A DNA stretch of 53,862 nt, taken from NCBI GenBank assembly GCA_903944165.1, contig CAJAQT010000049.1:1-53862 (forward strand). Reading direction: 5' to 3'. The stretch is from an uncultured Methylococcaceae bacterium (GTDB lineage: Bacteria; Pseudomonadota; Gammaproteobacteria; Methylococcales; Methylomonadaceae). Under the pieces are notes generated by a model that did not search any database, was not told the DNA's origin, and worked only from the letters and a program-made list of their open reading frames with translations. This document shows positions 27,558 through 36,887 of the stretch, in pieces. Position 1 is the first letter of the stretch. Every line of letters begins with the position of its first letter. Made by a program: the position numbers and the translations under genes.

Positions 27558-29093
27558 GTGAACAAAACAAAGCAACTTTTCGCTGGTCTGATTCTGTTAG
27601 CCTTAAGCTTAGAATCAGCTTATGCGGACTACACGCTCAATTTAATGAAAGGGGTCACAAAAGTCAGTAATGACGTTTATGATCTACACATGCTAATTCT
27701 ATGGATTTGTATTTTTATAGGCGTTGGTGTGTTCGGTACTATGTTTTATTCGATTTATCATCATCGTAAATCAAAGGGACATAAAGCCGCACAATTTCAT
27801 GAAAATACCACTGTAGAAATTATCTGGACTATTATTCCCACCTTAATCCTTGTGGGCATGGCTATCCCCGCTACAAAAACGCTATTAGAATTAGAAGATG
27901 TGCAAAATTCTGACATGTCAATCAAGGTTACTGGCTGGCAGTGGAAATGGGAATATGAATACCTTGATAATGGCATTCATTTCTTTAGTAGTTTAGATGA
28001 AGCCAGCAACAAAGCTCGTCAAGTAGGCTCTGGAATTGATCCTCGTACAGTTCCTCACTATCTATTAAATGTTGATAAACCTCTTGTTATCCCAACAAAG
28101 AAAAAAATACGCTTTGTGTTTACTGCTGCGGATGTTTTACATTCTTGGTGGGTGCCTGATTTAGGCTGGAAAAAAGACGCTATCCCTGGTTTTATCAATG
28201 AAGCGTGGACTTCTGTTGAGCAAGCCGGCACCTATCGCGGTCAATGTACTGAGTTATGTGGTAAAGATCATGGTTTTATGCCTATTGTTGTTATTGCAAT
28301 GGATCAACCTGATTATGATGCCTGGGTCAAAAAATCATTAGACGATGCTAAAAAAGGCGCTGACTTAAGTGCTCAATCACATGCGCAATTAATGGAAGAA
28401 GGCGCTGAAGTGTATGCCAAAAATTGCTCTACCTGCCATTTACCTGATGGTAAAGGCGTACCAGGTGCCTTCCCTGCAATCAGCGGCAGTGCGATTGCGA
28501 TGGGTGACATTAATGCTCAAGCCAAGTTTATCATCAATGGAAAAGCAGCTATGCCAGCGTTTGGCAAAATGTTAAAAGCAGATGAATTGGCGCAAGTTAT
28601 CACTTATACCAGAAATGCCTTAGGTAATAACGTTGGCGATGAAATTCAACCTGATGCAATTCAAGCACTGCTTCCTTCTAAATCAGCACCTAAAGAGACA
28701 GCTAAAGAAATTGCGCCTAAAACTGGCACAGCTGAACAAATACCTGTTGCCGATAAAACTAAAGAGGAATTAAACGCGCTTGGCAAAGCCGTGTATGCAA
28801 GTAATTGCGCCTCATGCCACCAAGCTGAAGGTCAAGGCATGCCACCAATGTTTCCTGCCTTAACAGGCAGTGCTTTAGTGAAAGGTGATATCAATGCTCA
28901 AATCGATTTAATACTAAAAGGCAAAGGCATGATGCCCGCATTTGGTCATTCTTTATCAGCGACTGATTTTGCGGCAGTAGTGACCTTTACTCGCAACAAT
29001 TTGGGTAATTCAGTCAACGATTTAATCCAACCTTCCGCTATTCAAAAGCTGCAAGCTGAATTGCCTGCGGAAGCAAACGATGACGATGATTAA
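27558..29093 (+). CDS. coxB: Cytochrome c oxidase subunit II with two C-terminal haem c domains
   Basis: The product has 511 residues with a GTG start. It has a signal peptide, then two TM helices at about 43-65 and 87-107. The CuA domain has ligands His195, Cys230, Cys234, His238 and Met241 ([12 protein letters not shown]). Two haem c domains follow: CSTCH at 290 with Met332, and CASCH at 417 with Met458 or 459. They are joined by a Lys/Ala/Pro linker and end in an acidic tail. Caa3-type subunit II usually has one haem c domain; the second is probably a duplication, since 'GDINAQ..F/LI..GK..MPAFG' repeats in both. It receives electrons for coxA. Confidence 0.96.
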   Translation: MNKTKQLFAGLILLALSLESAYADYTLNLMKGVTKVSNDVYDLHMLILWICIFIGVGVFGTMFYSIYHHRKSKGHKAAQFHENTTVEIIWTIIPTLILVGMAIPATKTLLELEDVQNSDMSIKVTGWQWKWEYEYLDNGIHFFSSLDEASNKARQVGSGIDPRTVPHYLLNVDKPLVIPTKKKIRFVFTAADVLHSWWVPDLGWKKDAIPGFINEAWTSVEQAGTYRGQCTELCGKDHGFMPIVVIAMDQPDYDAWVKKSLDDAKKGADLSAQSHAQLMEEGAEVYAKNCSTCHLPDGKGVPGAFPAISGSAIAMGDINAQAKFIINGKAAMPAFGKMLKADELAQVITYTRNALGNNVGDEIQPDAIQALLPSKSAPKETAKEIAPKTGTAEQIPVADKTKEELNALGKAVYASNCASCHQAEGQGMPPMFPALTGSALVKGDINAQIDLILKGKGMMPAFGHSLSATDFAAVVTFTRNNLGNSVNDLIQPSAIQKLQAELPAEANDDDD

Positions 29094-29141
29094 ATCCTGA
29101 TGATCCACTCAATTTTTTTTACTAATTTCGAGGTATAAACT

Positions 29142-30761
29142 ATGTCTGCTGTTATTTCAGAGCATGATGAGCATCACGATGAACATCATGATCATGGTCC
29201 TGAAAAAGGGCTGTTACGATGGGTTATTACAACCAACCATAAAGATATTGGTACCTTGTACCTATTTTTCGCCTTAGCTATGTTTTTTGTTGGCGGTGCG
29301 ATGGCAATGGTTATCCGTGCTGAATTATTTGAACCAGGAATGCAATTTGTACAGCCTCAGTTCTTTAACTCAATGACCACAATGCACGCCTTAGTTATGG
29401 TTTTTGGTGCAGTTATGCCAGGTTTTGTGGGCTTAGCTAACTGGATGATTCCTATGATGATTGGCGCGCCCGATATGGCATTGCCAAGAATGAACAACAT
29501 GAGCTTCTGGGTTTTAGTGGCTGGCGTCTTGTTACTGGCCAGCACCTTATTTATGGAAGGTGGTGCGCCTGCTGGTGGATGGACCTTGTATCCACCGTTA
29601 GTATTACAAACGGGTAACGCACTTCCCTTTGCTATTTTCTCAGTGCATTTATTAGGTATTTCTTCAATTATGGGTGCGATCAATATCATTGCAACCATTT
29701 TTAATATGCGTGCTCCTGGCATGACGTTAATGAAAATGCCCTTATTTGTATGGACATGGTTAATCACTGCGTTTTTATTGATTGCGGTAATGCCCGTATT
29801 TGCTGGCGCAGTCACCATGCTATTAACTGATAAATTCTTTGGCACCAGCTTCTTTGATGCAGCAGGTGGCGGTGATCCAGTATTGTATCAACATATCTTC
29901 TGGTTCTTTGGTCATCCAGAAGTGTATATCATGATTTTACCTACGTTTGGCGTCGCCTCTACTATTATCCCTGTGTTTGCTCGCAAACCGCTATTTGGTT
30001 ACAGCTCGATGGTTTATGCCACAGCAGCCATTGCCTTTTTATCATTTATTGTTTGGGCACATCACATGTTTACCGTGGGGATGCCAGTTGCTGGTGAGTT
30101 GTACTTTATGTATGCCACCATGCTGATTGCCATTCCTACAGGAGTAAAAGTATTCAACTGGACTGCAACTATGTGGAAAGGCGCCATGACTTTTGAAACA
30201 CCAATGTTGTTTTCAATTGCTTTTGTGGTGTTATTTACCATTGGCGGATTTACCGGCTTAATGATGTCTATTGCTCCTTCAGACTTCCAATATCATGATA
30301 CTTATTTCATTGTCGCGCATTTCCATTACACCTTAGTTCCGGCCTCTGTTTTCATTCTTATGGCTGCCGGTTATTATTGGTTACCAAAATGGACTGGCCA
30401 CATGTACAACGAAAAAATTGGTCAATTACATTTCTGGTTATCTGTTATTTCAGTCAATATTTTATTCTTCCCACAGCATTTTCTTGGCTTAGCAGGGATG
30501 CCTCGCAGAATCCCTGATTATGCCGTACAGTTTGCTGATTGGAACATGATTTCAAGCATTGGTGGCTTCATTTTTGGCGCCAGTCAGTTACTCTTTTTAT
30601 ACATTGTCATTGACACTATTCGTGGTGGCACTGGTGAAAAAGTAACAGATGAAGTCTGGGAAGATGCTCATAAACATGGCTTGGAATGGACGTTACCTTC
30701 ACCACCGCCTTACCATACCTTTACTACACCGCCAAACGTAATTCCTACCGAACACGTTTAA
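29142..30761 (+). CDS. coxA: Cytochrome c oxidase subunit I
   Basis: The product has 539 residues, with twelve expected membrane helices. The haem-copper site is seen in [14 protein letters not shown] (His-Tyr pair), WAHHMF (CuB His pair) and [11 protein letters not shown] (haem a3 and a ligands). The HPEVY tyrosine marks an A-type oxidase. The cytoplasmic N-terminus carries a His-rich run ([11 protein letters not shown]) that may bind metal. It lies 48 bases after coxB behind 'cgaggtat'. Confidence 0.97.
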   Translation: MSAVISEHDEHHDEHHDHGPEKGLLRWVITTNHKDIGTLYLFFALAMFFVGGAMAMVIRAELFEPGMQFVQPQFFNSMTTMHALVMVFGAVMPGFVGLANWMIPMMIGAPDMALPRMNNMSFWVLVAGVLLLASTLFMEGGAPAGGWTLYPPLVLQTGNALPFAIFSVHLLGISSIMGAINIIATIFNMRAPGMTLMKMPLFVWTWLITAFLLIAVMPVFAGAVTMLLTDKFFGTSFFDAAGGGDPVLYQHIFWFFGHPEVYIMILPTFGVASTIIPVFARKPLFGYSSMVYATAAIAFLSFIVWAHHMFTVGMPVAGELYFMYATMLIAIPTGVKVFNWTATMWKGAMTFETPMLFSIAFVVLFTIGGFTGLMMSIAPSDFQYHDTYFIVAHFHYTLVPASVFILMAAGYYWLPKWTGHMYNEKIGQLHFWLSVISVNILFFPQHFLGLAGMPRRIPDYAVQFADWNMISSIGGFIFGASQLLFLYIVIDTIRGGTGEKVTDEVWEDAHKHGLEWTLPSPPPYHTFTTPPNVIPTEHV

Positions 30762-30781
30762 GCGTAATTTTTAATTAATGC

Positions 30782-30806
30782 AATGCGCTATCCTTGATAG
30801 CGCATT
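30782..30806 (+). promoter_or_regulatory. Perfect hairpin between coxA and the small cox gene
   Basis: An 11-bp perfect stem with a 3-base loop (30782-30792 and 30796-30806) starts 20 bases after the coxA stop. No T-tract follows. It probably stabilises the 3' end of coxBA mRNA or attenuates read-through, which would give more structural subunits than assembly factor. Confidence 0.6.
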
Positions 30807-30817
30807 AACTTATTCTA

Positions 30818-30916
30818 ATGAATATTAAAACTAAAAATTATTTAACCGCGCTGCTACTCGCCATCATAGCGATTAGTATTTACGCATTTGCCGTCATCAA
30901 GGCCATAACGCCATGA
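30818..30916 (+). CDS. Cytochrome oxidase small assembly-type protein, 32 residues
   Basis: ATG 30818 opens a 32-codon frame encoding a single membrane helix ([20 protein letters not shown] then [11 protein letters not shown]). Its stop overlaps the cox11 start by 4 bases (ATGA). The position immediately before cox11 and the one-helix form match the very short 'cytochrome oxidase small assembly protein' found there in many beta- and gammaproteobacteria. Its role is inferred from position only. Confidence 0.65.
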   Translation: MNIKTKNYLTALLLAIIAISIYAFAVIKAITP

Positions 30917-31449
30917 ACGCTGACATCGACCAAAAAAATTCTCGATTGGTTCGTAAATTACTTCTCATTGCTGTCGCAATGTTTGGTTTTGGCTATGCCT
31001 TAGTCCCTCTTTATGATGTTTTATGTGATATTACTGGCATAAATGGCAAGGCTGCGGTGCAAAGTCCGACTGAAAAAAACTACGTTATTGATTACTCAAG
31101 AGAAATTACTGTTGAATTAGTAACTCAACTTAATGAGTCCACGCCAATGGTATTTCGAGCTGAAACAAAAAAAATAACGCTACATCCTGGTGAATACAAA
31201 ACTGTTAATTTTTATGCAGAAAACACCACGAATAAGGCAATGATTGCGCAAGCTATTCCAAGCATCTCACCTGGACTTGCCGCTGAATATTTTGAAAAAA
31301 CCGAATGTTTTTGCTTTACAGAACAAAAATTTAAAGCTAAAGAAGGCCGAACAATGCCCGTGCGTTTTGTGGTTAACCCCAAGTTACCCAAACAATACAA
31401 AACAATCACGCTTGCTTATACCTTCTTTGATAAAACTAAATCTGATTAA
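30913..31449 (+). CDS. ctaG: Cytochrome c oxidase assembly protein CtaG/Cox11
   Basis: The product has 178 residues. One N-terminal TM helix (about 15-32) is followed by the conserved '[16 protein letters not shown]' and the copper-binding ECFCFTEQ motif. It delivers copper to the CuB site of subunit I on the periplasmic face. It overlaps the 32-residue frame by 4 bases and sits between coxA and coxC, the standard order. Confidence 0.96.
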   Translation: MNADIDQKNSRLVRKLLLIAVAMFGFGYALVPLYDVLCDITGINGKAAVQSPTEKNYVIDYSREITVELVTQLNESTPMVFRAETKKITLHPGEYKTVNFYAENTTNKAMIAQAIPSISPGLAAEYFEKTECFCFTEQKFKAKEGRTMPVRFVVNPKLPKQYKTITLAYTFFDKTKSD

Positions 31450-31483
31450 ACTAAACTACATAGTGAAGTAAAGGAGAAAACTT

Positions 31484-32368
31484 ATGTCTTCAAGTGATAC
31501 TTATTACATACCCCATAAAGCGACGTGGCCTGTTATGGCTACCTTCGGTTTAGCAACATTATTGGCTGGATTTGCTAATTATCTTAATGGTTCGTCCATC
31601 GGATCACCCATGATGATTATTGGCTTTACTATTTTTATTATCATGCTTGCTGGCTGGTTTACTTTACAAGCTACCGAAAGTGAAACGGGCCTGTACAACA
31701 AACAAGTAGGCATCTCATTCCGAATGGGCATGATGTGGTTTATTTTTTCTGAAATTATGTTCTTTGCGGTATTTTTTGGCACCCTTTGGTATACCCGTAA
31801 CCTTTCAGTGCCTTGGTTAGGTGGCGAAGGCATTGGTGCGGCAACAAAAGAATTATTATGGCCAAATTTTGAAGCCCATTGGCCAACAAATGGACCTGGA
31901 CATTTACTTGATGGAAAGCCTACCGAGCATGGCGAATTTGAAAAAATGAGTGCCTGGGGCTTGCCTTTTTTAAACACGCTATTGTTATTAAGCAGTGGCG
32001 TAACGGTCACCTGGGCTCATCATGGCTTACTTGAAAAAAATCGTGCTCAATTAATTAAAGGCTTAGCGGCAACCGTTGCGTTAGGATTTTTATTTGTTAT
32101 CTTCCAAGCCATTGAATACCATGAAGCTTATTCTGAAATGGGGTTAACCTTAGGAACAGGCATTTATGGCTCTACATTCTTTATGTTAACTGGCTTCCAC
32201 GGTTTCCACGTATGTGTTGGTGCAATTATTTTAAGTGTGGTTTTATTTAGAACGACTAAAGGTCACTTCTCACCAGAAAACCATTTCGCTTTTGAAGCTG
32301 CGGCATGGTATTGGCATTTTGTTGACGTTGTCTGGCTAGGCTTATTTATCTTTGTTTATATCTTGTAA
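31484..32368 (+). CDS. coxC: Cytochrome c oxidase subunit III
   Basis: The product has 294 residues with seven predicted helices. Family landmarks include 'WFIFSEIMFFAVFFG' (here MWFIFSEIMFF), 'LLSSGVTVTWAHHGL', 'GSTFFMLTGFHGFHV' and the C-terminal 'AAWYWHFVDVVWLGLFIFVY'. A hydrophilic insert of about 40 residues between helices 2 and 3 ('LLWPNFEAHWPTNGPGHLLD') is common in this subfamily. It is the last gene of the coxBA-ctaG-coxC unit, followed by a strong terminator. Confidence 0.96.
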   Translation: MSSSDTYYIPHKATWPVMATFGLATLLAGFANYLNGSSIGSPMMIIGFTIFIIMLAGWFTLQATESETGLYNKQVGISFRMGMMWFIFSEIMFFAVFFGTLWYTRNLSVPWLGGEGIGAATKELLWPNFEAHWPTNGPGHLLDGKPTEHGEFEKMSAWGLPFLNTLLLLSSGVTVTWAHHGLLEKNRAQLIKGLAATVALGFLFVIFQAIEYHEAYSEMGLTLGTGIYGSTFFMLTGFHGFHVCVGAIILSVVLFRTTKGHFSPENHFAFEAAAWYWHFVDVVWLGLFIFVYIL

Positions 32369-32389
32369 TAAACGCTAGCAATTACAAAA

Positions 32390-32421
32390 AAAGCGTTACC
32401 CTTGGGTAACGCTTTTTTTTT
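32390..32421. terminator. Bidirectional terminator after coxC
   Basis: A 12-bp perfect stem with a 2-base loop (32390-32401 and 32404-32415) has a T-run on the plus side and A-run on the other, so it can stop both coxC and the convergent DUF2909 gene. A 15-base tandem duplication (tttgttcatcgttac, twice) follows at about 32419-32448. Confidence 0.85.
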
Positions 32422-32463
32422 GTTCATCGTTACTTTGTTCATCGTTACAATAATGTCTTGTAA

Positions 32464-32724
32464 CTATTTATCTACCACAGCAGCTGAGGATAACTTATGC
32501 GCTTGCACCACAACACCTATGCCATGAGGACGAAATAAACCTAATCCCATAGCAACAACAATCACCACAAATAACGCAACGGATACAGCAATTCGAAAAG
32601 TCAATGCCTTGAGTGCTTTTGCTGAATGTACGCTATCCTTACCTTTAATTAAATTGTACAACGCGTACACTAAGCTACTCACGATAAGAAAAAAAACTGC
32701 TATTGCCAACATTTTAATAATCAT
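32464..32724 (-). CDS. DUF2909 twin-transmembrane protein
   Basis: The product has 86 residues with two membrane helices (about 3-24 and 45-66) separated by a basic loop (IKGKDSVHSAKALKALTFRI), then a hydrophilic tail. DUF2909 genes sit on the opposite strand between coxC and the SURF1 gene in many gammaproteobacteria, as here. The biochemical role is unknown. Confidence 0.85.
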   Translation of the reverse strand: MIIKMLAIAVFFLIVSSLVYALYNLIKGKDSVHSAKALKALTFRIAVSVALFVVIVVAMGLGLFRPHGIGVVVQAHKLSSAAVVDK

Positions 32725-32802
32725 AATCCTCTCACTACTTAATAATAACTTGCGTCTATTTTCTGTTATTCATAACAATATGCCAATTAATTTAACGACT
32801 GT

Positions 32803-33531
32803 ATGACAGCACTAAAAATCATCCAATACCTAAGTCTACTAGGACTCATTATTTTGCTCTTAAGCCTAAGTTATTGGCAATGGACAAGAGCTCATGAAAA
32901 ACAGCTATTGCTGACTCAACAAACACAAAAAAAACAAGCTGAACCTTTAGATATTAGCAACTTACAGCACCTTCCCTTAGCGAAAATACGCTACCAAAAC
33001 ATTGTTGCTGTGGGTCATTACGATACCCAACATACAGTATTAATTGATAATCAAATAAGTGCTGGAAAAGCAGGGTATTTTGTATTAACACCTTTTATAC
33101 TCAATAATTCAACTCAGACCATTCTTGTTAATCGTGGCTGGGTATTAATGAATCCAGATCGACGACAATTACCTACGCTTGGTAAAATAGAACCAGAAAC
33201 ACTACGTATCTCAGGACGAATTAATTATTTCCCAAGTGTTGGCATAAAACTCAAAGGCGCAGACCTGCCAACAAATACAGAGCCCACTATTGTTCAAATT
33301 GTAAATACTGAGATACTGGGGAAAAAACTAGCTCAATCTTTGTACCCGTTTCAGTTAGAATTAAATCAAACTGAAGCGTATGGCTTTAAGCGTGAATGGA
33401 CGACCACAACCTTATTATCTCCAGAACAACACATTGCTTATGCAATACAATGGCTGTTACTTGCCCTCACCTTAACACTTCTTTTTCTTTGGTTTAACTT
33501 TAAAAAAAATGACTCAACAACAAAAAAATAG
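32803..33531 (+). CDS. SURF1-family cytochrome oxidase assembly protein
   Basis: The product has 242 residues. It has TM helices near both ends (about 6-26 and 212-232) around a periplasmic beta domain with 'VGHYDTQHTVLIDNQ', 'GYFVLTPF' and 'ILVNRGWVLMNP'. The C-terminal 'HIAYAIQWLLLALTL' is typical. SURF1 promotes haem a insertion into subunit I, fitting the haem A synthase encoded two genes later. It overlaps the next gene by 23 bases. Confidence 0.93.
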   Translation: MTALKIIQYLSLLGLIILLLSLSYWQWTRAHEKQLLLTQQTQKKQAEPLDISNLQHLPLAKIRYQNIVAVGHYDTQHTVLIDNQISAGKAGYFVLTPFILNNSTQTILVNRGWVLMNPDRRQLPTLGKIEPETLRISGRINYFPSVGIKLKGADLPTNTEPTIVQIVNTEILGKKLAQSLYPFQLELNQTEAYGFKREWTTTTLLSPEQHIAYAIQWLLLALTLTLLFLWFNFKKNDSTTKK

Positions 33532-34246
33532 ACTCTTAATTATAGGTGTCTTTGCTTTATCTATTATTCCCTTATTAAGTGCTTGGTTTATTAAAAACAA
33601 TACCCAATTATTAACAAATACTACCAATAATGGTCATTTAATAACCCCCGTTATTTCCACCCAAAAAGATGACTTGCGTGGCATTGACGATTTTTCCTCA
33701 GCGAATATAAAAGAACTCACAGGACATTGGTTAATTGTTAATATCATTCCTAATTCATCATGCAATGCTGTATGTTTGGAAGCTATTCTTAAAACCAAAC
33801 AATTACGCTTAATGCTCAATAAAGATTTATCACGCACTCGACGCGTGGCCTTGGTTTTTAATAACATTGCAAAAACGACAGCGCAACAATGGTGGTTGAA
33901 AGATAGTTTGCTTTGGCGCTTACATCAAGACAAACAAACAACCGACGATCAAGCATTATTTATACGCTTACACGATGAAAAATATCCCTTGGATGAACAC
34001 TTAATAACCCGCTTAATTGGTCAAGAAAATAGAGAACGCGCGTTACGCTCAGACCTGATTAGAGTTCAACCAACCCCAGCATTAATTAACAAAATAAATT
34101 TATTACACCAAGGAAGCTTACCTGAAGGGATGCTGTTTTTAATCGACCCTTTAGGTAATTTAATGATGCAATATGAGCCAGGATTTGATCCATATAAAGT
34201 AAAAAATGATTTACTGCACTTATTAAAAATATCGCAAATTGGTTAA
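33509..34246 (+). CDS. Membrane-anchored SCO-like protein of the cox cluster
   Basis: The product has 245 residues. One TM helix (about 9-27) is followed by a thioredoxin-like periplasmic region. 'WLIVNIIPNSSCNAVCLEAI' resembles the SCO1 copper site CxxxC, and 'GMLFLIDPLGNLMMQYEPG' gives the C-terminal strand pair. A conserved hypothetical of this type lies between SURF1 and ctaA in many proteobacterial cox clusters. Copper or redox function is inferred from the CxxxC; the usual distal His is not obvious. Confidence 0.75.
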   Translation: MTQQQKNRLLIIGVFALSIIPLLSAWFIKNNTQLLTNTTNNGHLITPVISTQKDDLRGIDDFSSANIKELTGHWLIVNIIPNSSCNAVCLEAILKTKQLRLMLNKDLSRTRRVALVFNNIAKTTAQQWWLKDSLLWRLHQDKQTTDDQALFIRLHDEKYPLDEHLITRLIGQENRERALRSDLIRVQPTPALINKINLLHQGSLPEGMLFLIDPLGNLMMQYEPGFDPYKVKNDLLHLLKISQIG

Positions 34247-34272
34247 ATAAGACAATTAGATAAAAAATTAAC

Positions 34273-36210
34273 ATGATTAAAAAACTCACCATACTTAATG
34301 CAACGCTGTCATTCATTAGTCTTTTTTTTGAATACAGTCTACCTTGGCTTAGTCCAGACTTACATTGTCATGACAATGCTTCTTGCTTTCAGTGGTCAAC
34401 ACTTGATTTCAATGCTGCCTCAACCTTAATAAACGTCAGTTTTCACGGTATAGAACTACTGCTATGTGTTTTGCTGTTAAGCAATAGTATTGCGCTGTTC
34501 GTTAGTAAACCAACACCAGCGGTAAAAATCATTGCACTAAGCTTGACTGCACTCATTTTTGCCACAGTCCCTGTATGCTTAACCCTCTTTCCTGACATAT
34601 TTTTAACGTTACCCCATGCAGAAATTTTTGTTTCGCTAAGTAAAACCTTAAGTTTTTGGTTACTCATCGGCGTGTTTTTTCATCTACACACAGCCACTTA
34701 CAGCAACCAAAAACAGCCTGTCTATAAACTATTCCTAGCGCATACGATCAAGCTATTAGTGTTTATTCAAGTAGTTTCTGGCAATGTTATACACGTGACA
34801 CAAACATCTTTATCCTGTGATCAACTCTTAAAATGCAACATTGATTGGCTATTTTTTACCCATAATGACGGTGATTTTAATGCTGTTATTGCATGGTTTA
34901 CCCAAAACACTACAGATTATTTAATTCCAACCCAAACATTATTAACCAGCACACACCTAAGCTTCGCATTACTTAATACACTGGTAATCTTTGGTTTTTC
35001 ACTATGGGCGTTACGACAACCATTACCTGCGATAAAAAAAGCAGGTGGCCTCATAATTTGTTTTTATGCCTTAGCCTTTGCTTCAGGTATCAGCACTATC
35101 TTGCTTAATTTGCCAACAGAGTTCTATGTACTCCATGAAGCGTTTGCAGTTTTGCTAATGCTGCCGTTAATTGCTGTTGATTTTTATAGCCTTTACAACT
35201 TCAACCCATACGCAATACCTAGTCCAGACAAGACTAACGACGCAACCATTACCGTTACCGTTACTTCAGATGAGCACATTAGCACTGCGCCTGAGTCGTT
35301 ATTACTACGGCTAAATGCTCAATTGAAACGATCTCGTGTCGGTTTAACTTCATTATTCAGCAACTTAACATCTTCTTCCGAAGATACCGATGATTTTCTT
35401 GCCGAATTAGAAGCTAATTTAATCATGGCTGATTTGGGTATTTCAGTCACGGCTAAGATTATTGCTCGTCTTAAAACTCAACTCTCTAAACAACAACTGA
35501 CCGATCCAATAACGCTTAAAGCCGCAGTTCAACAAGAATTATTATCTATTTTAATCCCCTACAGCCAGCCCTTAATTATTCCCAAACAAGCGCATCCTTT
35601 TGTTATTTTAGTGGTGGGCGTAAACGGTGCTGGCAAAACGACGACTATTGGAAAATTAGCGAAAAAACTTCAGATTCAAGGTCATAGTGTCATGCTTGCA
35701 GCAGGCGATACCTTTCGTGCTGCCGCTGTAGAACAATTACAAATGTGGGGAGAACGCAATCAAATTCAGGTGGTCGCACAGCACACCGGCGCAGACTCAG
35801 CCTCCGTTATTTATGATGCCGTGCAATCTGCTCAGGCAAAAGGCATTGACGTATTAATTGCAGATACTGCAGGAAGATTACATACCAAAGCTAATTTAAT
35901 GGATGAACTTACAAAAATTAAACGTATCATTGGCAAACTAGATGAACACGCTCCTCATGAAGTATTATTAGTCTTAGATGGTGGTATTGGACAAAATGCC
36001 TTGTCACAAGCCAAGTTATTTAATGAAGCCGTTAGCTTATCTGGCTTAGTTATCACTAAACTTGACGGTACGGCAAAAGGTGGGGTTATTTTTGCCTTAG
36101 CTGAACAAGCAAAAATTCCAATCCGCTTTATTGGCATTGGCGAAGGCATTGATGATTTACAAAGCTTTAATGCTGAAGATTTTGTAGATGCCCTTTTTGT
36201 TAACGAGTAA
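34273..36210 (+). CDS. Haem A synthase (CtaA/Cox15)-FtsY fusion protein
   Basis: The product is one uninterrupted 645-residue frame. Residues 1-310 are a polytopic CtaA/Cox15 domain with eight likely helices. The four haem-ligand histidines align as His58, His115, His228 and His288, and the extracytoplasmic cysteine pairs as Cys32/Cys38 and Cys182/Cys188 (VTQTSLSCDQLLKC). Residues about 311-340 are a linker. Residues about 341-645 are the FtsY NG domain: P-loop GVNGAGKTTT (449-458), GDTFRAAAVEQL, DTAGRL (531-536) and TKLDGTAKGG (595-604). No ATG occurs between Met296 and the N-domain; TTG 35323 (residue 351) is the only plausible internal start and lacks a ribosome binding site. The CtaA part follows the cox genes, and the FtsY part precedes ftsEX and rpoH in the classical order. 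The usual acidic A-domain of FtsY is absent. Confidence 0.9.
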   Translation: MIKKLTILNATLSFISLFFEYSLPWLSPDLHCHDNASCFQWSTLDFNAASTLINVSFHGIELLLCVLLLSNSIALFVSKPTPAVKIIALSLTALIFATVPVCLTLFPDIFLTLPHAEIFVSLSKTLSFWLLIGVFFHLHTATYSNQKQPVYKLFLAHTIKLLVFIQVVSGNVIHVTQTSLSCDQLLKCNIDWLFFTHNDGDFNAVIAWFTQNTTDYLIPTQTLLTSTHLSFALLNTLVIFGFSLWALRQPLPAIKKAGGLIICFYALAFASGISTILLNLPTEFYVLHEAFAVLLMLPLIAVDFYSLYNFNPYAIPSPDKTNDATITVTVTSDEHISTAPESLLLRLNAQLKRSRVGLTSLFSNLTSSSEDTDDFLAELEANLIMADLGISVTAKIIARLKTQLSKQQLTDPITLKAAVQQELLSILIPYSQPLIIPKQAHPFVILVVGVNGAGKTTTIGKLAKKLQIQGHSVMLAAGDTFRAAAVEQLQMWGERNQIQVVAQHTGADSASVIYDAVQSAQAKGIDVLIADTAGRLHTKANLMDELTKIKRIIGKLDEHAPHEVLLVLDGGIGQNALSQAKLFNEAVSLSGLVITKLDGTAKGGVIFALAEQAKIPIRFIGIGEGIDDLQSFNAEDFVDALFVNE

Positions 36211-36227
36211 ACATCCTCTTATGACTT

Positions 36228-36884
36228 ATGTTGAAATTTGATAATGTTTCAAAACGCTATCCTGATGCTGGAGAAGTGTTAAAGAATGTCAGCTTTCACC
36301 TCCATCATGGTGAAATTGCTTTTTTAACGGGTCATTCTGGAGCGGGAAAAAGCACTTTATTAAAACTCATTGCAGTAATGGAACGTTGTACACGCGGGAC
36401 GATTCTTCTTGATAACGAAAACCTTAGCTCAGCAAAACAACGACAAATACCTTTCTTAAGAAGAAAGATGGGCTTTATCTTCCAAGATTTTAAGTTACTA
36501 AAAAATCGAACTGTCTTTGATAATGTCGCCTTACCTTTAGTTATCGCGGGCTTTGAACATCAAGAAATTAGTCGGCGCGTAAGAGCTTCTCTCGATAAAG
36601 TAGGACTATTAGGAAAAGAAAAAAAATTTCCGATGGCATTATCTGGCGGCGAACAGCAACGAGTCGGTATTGCAAGGGCTGTCGTCAATAAACCTCCGCT
36701 GATTATCGCTGATGAACCTACTGGAAATCTTGACCCAGAATTAGCTGCCGAAATCATGCGCCTGTTTGAAAACTTTCAACAAGTTGGCGTTACTGTACTG
36801 ATCGCGTCCCATGATATTTCTCTTATTACCCAAATGAATCATCGTATTCTTACATTAGATCATGGCAACCTTATATCGAGTTAA
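36228..36884 (+). CDS. ftsE: Cell division ATP-binding protein FtsE
   Basis: The product has 218 residues. Walker A is GHSGAGKST, the signature LSGGEQQRVGIARA, and Walker B LIIADEPTGNLD. All are intact, in contrast with the degenerate ABC protein at 24272. FtsE with FtsX links divisome assembly to periplasmic amidase activation. It lies 17 bases after ftsY and 3 bases before ftsX. Confidence 0.96.
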   Translation: MLKFDNVSKRYPDAGEVLKNVSFHLHHGEIAFLTGHSGAGKSTLLKLIAVMERCTRGTILLDNENLSSAKQRQIPFLRRKMGFIFQDFKLLKNRTVFDNVALPLVIAGFEHQEISRRVRASLDKVGLLGKEKKFPMALSGGEQQRVGIARAVVNKPPLIIADEPTGNLDPELAAEIMRLFENFQQVGVTVLIASHDISLITQMNHRILTLDHGNLISS

Positions 36885-36887
36885 CCA

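Noticed and set aside
29357-29845. A 162-codon minus-strand frame opposite coxA
   Set aside because: It lies wholly inside the strongly conserved coxA coding sequence, has a composition typical of an antisense shadow (Pro, Lys, Ile rich), and has no recognisable domain or ribosome binding site.
31579-32010. A 143-codon minus-strand frame opposite coxC
   Set aside because: It is fully antisense to coxC and has no domain; it is a shadow of the codon bias.
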